A DNA stretch of 64,000 nucleotides from UBA2336 sp964419145 (GTDB lineage: Bacteria > Bacteroidota > Bacteroidia > Cytophagales > Cyclobacteriaceae): contig CAYQOM010000001.1 of the NCBI GenBank assembly GCA_964419145.1, forward strand, positions 1-64,000. The letters are read 5' to 3'. The translations under genes and the position numbers were made by a program. Position 1 is the first letter of the stretch; each line of letters starts with the position of its first letter. This document shows, in pieces, positions 1 through 6,903 of this stretch. The notes under the pieces are model-generated. The model searched no databases and was not told the DNA's origin. It worked only from the letters and a program-made list of their open reading frames with translations.

Positions 1-873
1 GACATGACGCAAGGAACCTACCGGCCGGCTTACAAAGTGAAGTACCAGGCAGCCCTTGATAAAGACAATAATTTGCTGGGTATAAAAATTCGTGGCGCAG
101 GTATACACGAAAGTCCGGTATTTGCACATCGCTTTCCGGCTGGTGCGGTTGATCATTACCTGGTTGAAAATCATTCACTTGATTCAAACATCAGCACGGG
201 TGCGTGGCGTGCACCTCGCTCTAATTTCATGGCGATAGCCGAGCAAAGCTTTTTAGATGAAGTTGCGGAAGCTGTTGGTAAAGACCCGATCGATTTTCGA
301 TTGGAGTTACTTGATCGTGCTGCTACCAATCCGGTTGGTGAACGCAACGATTACGATGCTGCCCGCTATGCGGGTGTATTAAAACTGGTAAAAGAAAAAT
401 CGGGTTGGGGCGAAAAGAAAGACGGGGTACACCGGGGCGTATCGGCCTACTTCTGCCATAACAGCTATGTAGCCCAGGTGATGGATGTGGTGATAAAAAA
501 TTCCAAACCGGTTGTTCAGAAAGTGTGGTGTGCTGTAGACTGTGGTATTGTGGTAAATCCGGAAGGAGCCAAAAACCAATTGGAGGGTGGCATAGTAGAT
601 GGCATTGGCCACACCTTATACAGTGAAATGACTTTCAAAGATGGAAAACCCGATCAAACCAACTTCCATAATTATAGACTGATCCGGAACAGTGAAGCTC
701 CACTTGAAGTTGAATGCTTCTTTGTAGATAATGGTATTGACCCAACCGGGTTAGGCGAACCGGGCTTACCTCCGGCAGGTGCTGCACTTGCCAATGCGTT
801 ATATGCGGCAACCGGTAAGCGGTTAACCACACAACCTTTTGCTAAATCAGAACTGGCCATTACACCTATGTAA
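1..873 (+). CDS. Molybdenum hydroxylase large subunit, IorB-like, C-terminal part (5' end outside window)
   Basis: This is the C-terminal 290 residues of a molybdopterin-binding subunit of the xanthine dehydrogenase/aldehyde oxidase family. It most resembles isoquinoline 1-oxidoreductase beta subunits (IorB), which hydroxylate N-heterocycles or aldehydes. The reading frame is open at base 1, so the gene starts upstream. Seen in the sequence: a GAWRAPRSN segment followed by the 'DEVAEAVGKDPIDFR' helix typical of the family, a 'VDCGIVVNPEGAKNQLEGG' segment, and near the end GLGEPGLPP, which carries the conserved glutamate thought to act as the catalytic base. The protein ends with the family's usual ATGKR tail. 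Genes for an XdhC-like and a MocA-like maturation factor lie a few kb downstream. Substrate cannot be told from this fragment. Confidence 0.88.
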   Translation, partial: DMTQGTYRPAYKVKYQAALDKDNNLLGIKIRGAGIHESPVFAHRFPAGAVDHYLVENHSLDSNISTGAWRAPRSNFMAIAEQSFLDEVAEAVGKDPIDFRLELLDRAATNPVGERNDYDAARYAGVLKLVKEKSGWGEKKDGVHRGVSAYFCHNSYVAQVMDVVIKNSKPVVQKVWCAVDCGIVVNPEGAKNQLEGGIVDGIGHTLYSEMTFKDGKPDQTNFHNYRLIRNSEAPLEVECFFVDNGIDPTGLGEPGLPPAGAALANALYAATGKRLTTQPFAKSELAITPM

Positions 874-885
874 TAGGATTAACTC

Positions 886-924
886 CCAGGAAATAAATAC
901 CTATAAACGGAATTTGTTTCCTGG
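886..924 (+). terminator. Possible terminator hairpin after the Mo-hydroxylase gene
   Basis: CCAGGAAA (886-893) and TTTCCTGG (917-924) form a perfect 8-bp stem around a 23-nt AT-rich loop, 13 nt after the stop codon. There is no clean U-run behind it, so a role in termination is only a guess. Confidence 0.35.
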
Positions 925-1036
925 AAATACCTTTATAAGTTTTTCAAAACCTTCATTTTGTTTTGCCTTTTGCGATAGGCTCCAAATTTTTTATTGTCTA
1001 TTAACCTGAGTGTATTTTTTCATTCGGTAAAAAGTT

Positions 1037-1044
1037 TATCTTCG
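1037..1044 (+). promoter_or_regulatory. Candidate -7 element for the HEIGH metalloprotease
   Basis: TATCTTCG differs by one base from the Bacteroidota -7 consensus TAnnTTTG and lies 25 bp before the chosen ATG. A T-rich stretch about 20 bp upstream could act as the -33 box. No Shine-Dalgarno sequence precedes the gene. Confidence 0.35.
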
Positions 1045-1068
1045 CTGCACCTAAAACCATTAAAACTT

Positions 1069-1863
1069 ATGAAGAAAAAACTCTTAGCATTGGCCACCAT
1101 TTTTGGGGCCGTGATCCTCGTTTCATGTGAACTGAATGAGGCACCTCAACAAGAACTGGTTAGTGAAGCCACGTTATCCAAAATCAGCGCCATGGGCTTC
1201 AGTACAGAAAATGTACAACGCACCGATGGCGGCTACCTGGTAGAAGGAGACATTATTCTCCACGATCATGATTTGACAGGCAACCATGATCATAAAGACT
1301 TGCGCATCGCGGAAGTTGAACAGTACCGCACTTTTAATCTTGTGACTGGCTTACCCAGAACAATTGTAGTAACCACAAGCGGGCGTAACATTACCCAACG
1401 GCTTTCCGATGGTATCAATGCCGCCATTGCCCGGTACAATGCTGAGAATCTCGGAATCACTTTTGTACGCGGAGGCTCATCCGGTGGTGGAAATATTAAT
1501 ATCAGGGTTGTAAACACCAACCAATACATTGCTTCTGCAGGTTTTCCAAGCAATGGCAATCCCTACAACACAGTTAGTTATGCCCGCAACTATACCAACT
1601 ACTCACTTGGATTTGTAACGACTGTTATCGCTCACGAAATCGGGCATTGCATTGGTTTCCGTCATACCGATTACATGAACCGCGCCTATAGCTGTGGATC
1701 AGGTGGTAACGAAGGCCAGGCCACCTCAGGCGTTGGTGCCGTTCATATTCCGGGCACTCCTACAGGCCCTGATTCAGGTTCCTGGATGTTGGCTTGCTTG
1801 AGCAGCACCACTGATCGTCCGTTTAACAACAACGATAAAGTTGCCTTAGATTACTTGTACTAA
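1069..1863 (+). CDS. Dual-action HEIGH metallopeptidase, lipoprotein
   Basis: A secreted zinc metalloprotease of the metzincin type, 264 residues. The ATG at 1069 is chosen over an upstream in-frame TTG at 994 because it gives a clean lipoprotein signal: MKKK, a hydrophobic stretch, then a lipobox ending in Cys (VSCELN). The active site reads HEIGHCIGFRH (residues 189-199), matching HExxHxxGxxH with three zinc-binding histidines and the catalytic glutamate; a Met at SWMLAC may form the Met-turn. This pattern belongs to the 'dual-action HEIGH' peptidase family (M57-like) common in Bacteroidota. The region between lipobox and catalytic domain contains a His/Asp-rich patch (HDHDLTGNHDH) that could bind metal. 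Transcribed alone; a strong hairpin follows the stop. Confidence 0.85.
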   Translation: MKKKLLALATIFGAVILVSCELNEAPQQELVSEATLSKISAMGFSTENVQRTDGGYLVEGDIILHDHDLTGNHDHKDLRIAEVEQYRTFNLVTGLPRTIVVTTSGRNITQRLSDGINAAIARYNAENLGITFVRGGSSGGGNINIRVVNTNQYIASAGFPSNGNPYNTVSYARNYTNYSLGFVTTVIAHEIGHCIGFRHTDYMNRAYSCGSGGNEGQATSGVGAVHIPGTPTGPDSGSWMLACLSSTTDRPFNNNDKVALDYLY

Positions 1864-1883
1864 TATTTTAGTAACACACTATG

Positions 1884-1914
1884 AAAATGCCGGGGTTTGC
1901 TCCGGCATTTTTTT
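1884..1914. terminator. Bidirectional terminator
   Basis: AAAATGCCGG (1884-1893) pairs perfectly with CCGGCATTTT (1902-1911) around an 8-nt loop, with A-rich and T-rich flanks, so it can end transcripts from both sides. It lies between the convergent HEIGH protease and S8 protease genes and overlaps the stop codon of the latter. The same 10-bp stem recurs at 11615-11641. Confidence 0.8.
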
Positions 1915-4519
1915 ATTCGGTGATCACTACCCGTGAGGTTAAGAATGTACCCGTGTTGAGTTTGATTTTTAAAATATAGATACCTGTTTGAATTAAACGC
2001 GCCTCGGAAATATTCAACACTTTAACATCTCCAGAAATCTCCTGCCGCAGAACCACTTTTCCCAAAGGATCAATTAATTCGGCTTGTACAGTTCCCTGAT
2101 CGTTACTGATCACACTCAGTACATCCTGCTTGTTTAATGGGTTTGGAAACACATATAAATCGGCAGGACGAACAAATAAGATTTCTTCCTCTTCGCTGAA
2201 AATATTTTCTTGAGCAATCGTGACCAGTCTTGCACGATAAATGTTAATGCCAGCCCGAGGCGATACATCTGTCAGTAAAAAATTGTTGGATTTAAGTGCC
2301 GTTAGGGATTGCACCGGTTCAAACGTTGATCCATTCAACCGCTCCAATACTACCGATTGGATGTTAAAAATTGATCCCAGTGACACATCAAATTCAGCCT
2401 GTTCATTCACCACGTAATTACGGGCAACAAACGACCGGAAATAACAACCGGTTCCTTGAGTATTATAATCAATCGTAAACTCGCGACTTCCTTCCACCGC
2501 ACCAAACACAGGCACTACGGTAAAGTAAGCCGTTTCTAATTCCGATTTCTGAAAAATTGCAAATGTATCCGTTGTAGTAAGAATCGGCTCCAGGTACTTT
2601 TCACCAACCTCATAAAGCCGATATTCATCAGCCGCTTCTTCACGATTCCAGGTGAACATGACTTGTTCATCGCAATTAAACCCAACAGAAAGCCGATCGG
2701 GTTTTGAAATAGAAAACGTTTCAGAGTCAAAATGATCAGCCCCAATAACCATCCGGAGCTGATACAAACCTGCAATGGGTGGAGTACTCCATTCAAAAGC
2801 CTGATCATTCAAATCAATATTACCTATGGTTTGCCAGGTAACTTCGTTAACAGACCGGTATTGTAAAAACCCTGTTTCAGCAGCACCATACCAACTCCAG
2901 CGGATCAGGTTAATAGCATCGGTTTGAAGCGCATCTGTTGCAAACGGGTAACGCCACTCAAATCCGGAATTGATTTCATACACTATACTGAACGGTTGTG
3001 TACCCTGCACTTCATAACCGGATATTTCAATCGCATACTCCCCTTCTTCCGGAAATGCCAAAGTGATTTGCTCAACATTATTCAGCCGATCTTTCCCCCG
3101 TTGCGCCAGGCTTTGCAAATCTGAAACAGTGGGCGCACTGTTTAATACCCATGGCTCCCAAATTTCATTTGTCGTAATATTTCTGATAGTCAGATCCAAA
3201 TCGTTAACCAGGGCTTTTTCAGAAAATGGATCAGCCGGTAAATCGTTCCACACCACGGTTACTTTCAGTTCTTCGGCTTGTGCCGGAACAGCAATCGAAA
3301 AAAATTTAGACTCCCCATCCGCGATTTCATCAAGAAAAAATTTTTCCATTTCAATTGTACGAATCGCATTCAAGGCATCTACATTTCCAAAGCCTGTTTC
3401 AAAATCAACCTGTGGCTTACCCACATCGCGGGCACTGTTAATCAAAACAGCCTTTACCAGCGAAGCATCCGGAAGTACTCCGTATTTCTGTTTATACGCA
3501 TCCTGAATCAACAAAGCCGTACCGGAAACTACAGCCGCTGCTTCAGACGAACCGGCATCACCAAAGGCAATCAATTCAGGCTTTATCCGCCCATCGTGGG
3601 CGGGACCTTTTGAACTTAACGAAACATAATTCCCAAAACGATCGGCCGAGCCCACCGTAAGCACATTTTTGGCAACCTTGAACTGGCCGGTAAGATTGGC
3701 AAATCCACTTACACCACTATACGTTCCTTCCACAGGAGTATCGGTTCCCCTGTTTCCCGAAGAAAAGACGTGCAGAATTTCCGCATGTGTGTTGCCAGCC
3801 TGATCATAGGCACTCGATTCTATTCCGTAATAATTTTCAAGGCCTACACCATAGGAGTGATTTTGAACAGAAACACCAACTTGTTCGAGCGCATCACCAT
3901 CATCCGGAAGCAACTGATCGAAGTCGGAAGTGGTTACACGTGCTCCCCAAGCTACTCCTTTAGCAAATGGAGAAGTGTTGCCCGCCCCAACCGCAATGGT
4001 GGCCATGAATGTAGCATGGAAGGTAGATGCTTCGTCAAACTGATCATTCAGCACGATGCGTCCTTTTAAATCGAGATCCTGTTGATCGAAGGGCTTTTCT
4101 TTAACGGAAACCAACAATCCATTACCGGCTGCATCAGGAAATAAGGCATGTACTGCTGTTACTCCATTTACAGAAAGATCGAAATTACCTAACACAACTT
4201 CCTCCTTTGCTTTTCGAATTCCGCGATCAATAAATTTCACCCCCGATACTTTCCTTAATAGGTTGAGCTTTTCAGTGTTGAGATTGGAGACCAGGAAATA
4301 ATGGTCCGTTACTTTCTTATAATGCAATGCGTGTGTTGCCAACCATTTTGTAAACAACTCCTGATCATCAGTGTATACTGTTACATTAAATCCTACATTT
4401 TTATCTGGTTTCAACGGACCAACCCTGGCCGGCAAGGTATCCATAACAGGCGCATTCTGACCAAAAGCCTGTATTACCAAGACTACCATAAAACCAAAAA
4501 GGAATTTAACCCTCCACAT
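1913..4519 (-). CDS. S8 (subtilisin-like) serine peptidase with T9SS sorting domain
   Basis: An 868-residue secreted protease. Signal peptide at residues 1-20 (hydrophobic, cleaved near AFGQ). An N-terminal propeptide-like segment is followed by a subtilase domain (about 125-390): catalytic His168 in FHATFMAT, oxyanion Asn in SSGNRGTD and catalytic Ser325 in GSSEAAAVVSG. At the position of the catalytic Asp (usual VAVIDTG) the protein reads VSVKEKPFD, so Glu141 replaces Asp, with Asp145 nearby. I recall this variant from a Bacteroidota T9SS-linked subfamily, so it need not mean loss of activity. Beta-sandwich domains follow (about 395-720), and the last 80 residues (YVFPNP to the end) are a type A T9SS sorting domain. 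Expected location is the cell surface or medium, exported by Sec and then by the SprA channel encoded further along. Confidence 0.85.
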   Translation of the reverse strand: MWRVKFLFGFMVVLVIQAFGQNAPVMDTLPARVGPLKPDKNVGFNVTVYTDDQELFTKWLATHALHYKKVTDHYFLVSNLNTEKLNLLRKVSGVKFIDRGIRKAKEEVVLGNFDLSVNGVTAVHALFPDAAGNGLLVSVKEKPFDQQDLDLKGRIVLNDQFDEASTFHATFMATIAVGAGNTSPFAKGVAWGARVTTSDFDQLLPDDGDALEQVGVSVQNHSYGVGLENYYGIESSAYDQAGNTHAEILHVFSSGNRGTDTPVEGTYSGVSGFANLTGQFKVAKNVLTVGSADRFGNYVSLSSKGPAHDGRIKPELIAFGDAGSSEAAAVVSGTALLIQDAYKQKYGVLPDASLVKAVLINSARDVGKPQVDFETGFGNVDALNAIRTIEMEKFFLDEIADGESKFFSIAVPAQAEELKVTVVWNDLPADPFSEKALVNDLDLTIRNITTNEIWEPWVLNSAPTVSDLQSLAQRGKDRLNNVEQITLAFPEEGEYAIEISGYEVQGTQPFSIVYEINSGFEWRYPFATDALQTDAINLIRWSWYGAAETGFLQYRSVNEVTWQTIGNIDLNDQAFEWSTPPIAGLYQLRMVIGADHFDSETFSISKPDRLSVGFNCDEQVMFTWNREEAADEYRLYEVGEKYLEPILTTTDTFAIFQKSELETAYFTVVPVFGAVEGSREFTIDYNTQGTGCYFRSFVARNYVVNEQAEFDVSLGSIFNIQSVVLERLNGSTFEPVQSLTALKSNNFLLTDVSPRAGINIYRARLVTIAQENIFSEEEEILFVRPADLYVFPNPLNKQDVLSVISNDQGTVQAELIDPLGKVVLRQEISGDVKVLNISEARLIQTGIYILKIKLNTGTFLTSRVVITE

Positions 4520-4555
4520 GCTACTGAAAAATGTTCACTATGAAATTCACCATAT

Positions 4556-4572
4556 GCAAAGTAATACTTTGC
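4556..4572. promoter_or_regulatory. 17-bp perfect palindrome between divergent genes (operator candidate)
   Basis: GCAAAGTA-A-TACTTTGC is a perfect 8-bp inverted repeat around one base, in the 123-bp space between the divergently transcribed S8 protease and xdhC genes. Each half resembles a -7 element (TACTTTG), so it could be a two-sided promoter, an operator for a dimeric regulator, or both. Confidence 0.45.
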
Positions 4573-4642
4573 CATCATTCCCCGATGGTGGAATCGGCAT
4601 AGGATATTTTTTGATTCATTAGTACCTTCACCAATCGGTAAC

Positions 4643-5767
4643 ATGAAAGAACTGAAAACCATACTGGCCACATTCAACAACGTTGATTTTACCCAACGCA
4701 AGGCGGCATTGGCCACTGTGGTAAATGTCAGGGGCTCCTCCTACCGAAGTCCCGGGGCGCGCATGCTCATTACCGATGATGGAAAATGGGTGGGCTCNNN
4801 NNNNNNNCGGCAGGTGATGACAGAGAACAAACCCATGACCATCACCTACGATACGCGTGAAGAGAGTAATCAGAACTTGGGGATTGGGTTGGGGTGTAAT
4901 GGGGTTATTGATGTGTTGATTGAGCCGGTTTACAAGGGATCAGAAACCATTTCATTGATTCAGAAAATGGTAATCCAAAATGAACCAATGGCATTGGCCA
5001 CACGGATTCGGGGAGAATTTGCAGGGGAAAAATTTTTATTGGATCATCATCTTCAACCTCAATCCGAATTTTCTGATAGCAAATTAAACCCTTCTGTGCT
5101 TCATGCACTGACTGAGGTTTTTACGCATCACCGCAGTGAAACCAAAACCATTCTGGGTGAAGAAATCTTTTTCGAGTTGATCCAGCCGGTTGTTTCCCTT
5201 ATCATTTTTGGCGGAGGCTTTGACGCACGACCCGTGAGTACGCTTGCCAAATCGTTAGGCTGGGATGTTCAGGTAACGGATGAATGTGTGTCGCATATTG
5301 CGCCTGTATTTTTTCCAACAGCTGATAAATTGTCGCTTTGCCAACGTGAATTTATTGATCGGGATTTCGTGGTTACACCGTACACCGCTTGCGTGCTTAT
5401 GTCGCACAATTATGAATACGACCGCGATGTACTGAAGAAACTTATCCAAACAACTACACCTTATATTGGCATACTCGGTCCGCGTAAGCGATTTGATAAG
5501 ATTCTATCGGAGTTTGGGGCGCAAGGCATAGTATTGACTCCTGAAGATTTCCAGCGGATTCACTCCCCTATTGGTCTTGATATAGGTGCAGAAACGCCTG
5601 ATGAGATTGCGCTATCCATCCTTGCTGAAATACAGGGCAAGTTTGCCAATCGTTCTGGTGGATTTTTGAAATACAGAAGTGGGCCCATTCATGAACGAAA
5701 AGGCGACCAGGTATTTAAACAGGTTTACCTGAACAACGATACGCCAACAAAATCCGTAAACGGATAA
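4643..5767 (+). CDS. xdhC: XdhC/CoxI family molybdenum-enzyme maturation protein (contains assembly gap)
   Basis: XdhC-type proteins bind molybdenum cofactor and help deliver its sulfurated form to xanthine-dehydrogenase-like enzymes. The N-terminal domain has the usual RGSSYRSPGARMLI segment; the C-terminal Rossmann domain starts at IIFGGGFDARP and contains IGILGPRKR and 'IHSPIGLDIGAETPDEIA', both family hallmarks. Ten Ns fall right after KWVGS, where family members carry an ISGGCLE-type motif; only four residues are represented there, so the real gap is probably larger than ten bases by a multiple of three. The rest of the frame is intact. The gene starts the cluster xdhC / NTF2-like / mocA-like and probably serves the hydroxylase encoded at the left edge of the window. 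Confidence 0.9.
   Translation: MKELKTILATFNNVDFTQRKAALATVVNVRGSSYRSPGARMLITDDGKWVGXXXXRQVMTENKPMTITYDTREESNQNLGIGLGCNGVIDVLIEPVYKGSETISLIQKMVIQNEPMALATRIRGEFAGEKFLLDHHLQPQSEFSDSKLNPSVLHALTEVFTHHRSETKTILGEEIFFELIQPVVSLIIFGGGFDARPVSTLAKSLGWDVQVTDECVSHIAPVFFPTADKLSLCQREFIDRDFVVTPYTACVLMSHNYEYDRDVLKKLIQTTTPYIGILGPRKRFDKILSEFGAQGIVLTPEDFQRIHSPIGLDIGAETPDEIALSILAEIQGKFANRSGGFLKYRSGPIHERKGDQVFKQVYLNNDTPTKSVNG
4798..4807. other. Assembly gap (10 N)
   Basis: Ten consecutive N bases inside xdhC. A round 10-N run usually stands for a gap of unknown length between contigs. The translated frame resumes correctly on the far side. Confidence 0.99.
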
Positions 5768-5779
5768 AAAATTACTTCC

Positions 5780-6286
5780 ATGAAAAATTTACTCACCCTT
5801 TGGTTGGTTGGCTTATGCGCAAACGCCTTTGCTCAAACCCCTCAACAGGAGATCAACGAACAAGTATGGAAACCTTTTACCAAAGCCATTATGAATCAGG
5901 ATGTAGCCACGTTTGCCTCGCTGCACTCACCCGATTTGGTAAGAGATGAACGGAACTCTGGAAAAATTCTAAGCCTTGCTGAGTACCATAAAAATATGGA
6001 AGCGGGTTGGCCGGGATGGAAAGAATCGCTAGCTAAGAATAAAATAGATTATACGTTTGAACTTCGCTTCACGGAAAGAATCAGCAATGGAAACCTGGCG
6101 TATGAAGTGGGCTATTTCAAAAACGAATCGGTTAGTCCGACAGGGGAAAAGCGAATTGGCTATGGTCAATTTCACGTTACCCTTCGAAAGGAAAACGGCA
6201 TCTGGAAAATTTTAGTTGATTCTGACTCCAGTCTCGGAGGAACCATTACCGAAGAAATGTTTCAATCCGCCAAACCGCTGGAATGA
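5780..6286 (+). CDS. Secreted NTF2-like (SnoaL/DUF4440-type) protein
   Basis: A 168-residue protein with a signal peptide (residues 1-18, cleaved at NAFAQ) followed by a single cone-shaped NTF2-like domain. Visible hallmarks are the opening helix with 'KPFTKAIMNQDVATFASLH' and the closing strand pattern 'HVTLRKENGIWKILVDSDS', typical of SnoaL/DUF4440 proteins, which are used as small-ligand pockets or enzymes. It begins 12 bp after xdhC and overlaps the next gene by 4 bp (ATGA), so it belongs to the same operon as the Mo-cofactor genes. Its role there is unknown. Confidence 0.7.
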   Translation: MKNLLTLWLVGLCANAFAQTPQQEINEQVWKPFTKAIMNQDVATFASLHSPDLVRDERNSGKILSLAEYHKNMEAGWPGWKESLAKNKIDYTFELRFTERISNGNLAYEVGYFKNESVSPTGEKRIGYGQFHVTLRKENGIWKILVDSDSSLGGTITEEMFQSAKPLE

Positions 6287-6903
6287 GTTCAGGTGATGAA
6301 CATGGGCAAGAACAAGTGGATAAGATCAACATCCTTATCCTGGCGGCAGGCTCCTCCACGCGGCTGGGTCAATCCAAACAACTCCTGAAGATTCAAGGTG
6401 TTCCCCTGCTTCGAAAAACAGTCTTAACCGCGCTTGCAACGGCTTCGCATTCTGTTACCGTTGTGCTCGGGCATAATTTTAAACAACACAAGGAAGTTAT
6501 TCAGGACTTAAACATCAGTATACTGCATCATCGTGAGTGGCGGAAAGGAATGGGGAGCTCCATTAAGGCAGGCGTATCCCATATTTTAAAAACCCATGCC
6601 GATGCACAAGCGATAGTAATTTTGGTTTGTGATCAACCCTATCTAACCGCTGAACACCTAAAGGCACTCATCGCTACGCACGGAACTTCAGGCGCATCAA
6701 TCATTGCATCCAACTATGCTTCAACAACTGGTGTACCAGCTCTGTTTGATAAAAGCATGTTTACAGAATTGCTAGAATTAAAGGATGATCAAGGCGCTAA
6801 AAAGATAATGGAAAAGCATGCCGGACGTATTATTGAAATTGAGTTTGCCCCGGGTGAGATAGACATTGATACACCGTCAGACTACGCCAGGCTTATGCGT
6901 TAA
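6283..6903 (+). CDS. mocA: MobA/MocA-like nucleotidyltransferase (probable molybdenum cofactor cytidylyltransferase)
   Basis: A 206-residue nucleotidyltransferase. The N-terminal ILAAGSSTRLGQSKQLL matches the nucleotide-binding signature of MobA/MocA proteins; VCDQPYLT and GVPALFDKSMF are further family motifs. MocA adds CMP to molybdopterin to form the cytosine dinucleotide cofactor used by xanthine-dehydrogenase-like enzymes, and the linkage to xdhC and an IorB-like subunit supports that reading over GMP-adding MobA. The start overlaps the previous stop by 4 bp. Its stop overlaps the stop of the convergent TonB-type gene by 4 bp, so neither gene has its own separate terminator. Confidence 0.85.
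   Translation: MSSGDEHGQEQVDKINILILAAGSSTRLGQSKQLLKIQGVPLLRKTVLTALATASHSVTVVLGHNFKQHKEVIQDLNISILHHREWRKGMGSSIKAGVSHILKTHADAQAIVILVCDQPYLTAEHLKALIATHGTSGASIIASNYASTTGVPALFDKSMFTELLELKDDQGAKKIMEKHAGRIIEIEFAPGEIDIDTPSDYARLMR

Noticed and set aside
4643..5767. xdhC as a pseudogene or frameshift
   Set aside because: The frame is intact on both sides of the N-run and all other family motifs are present; the missing motif is due to the assembly gap.
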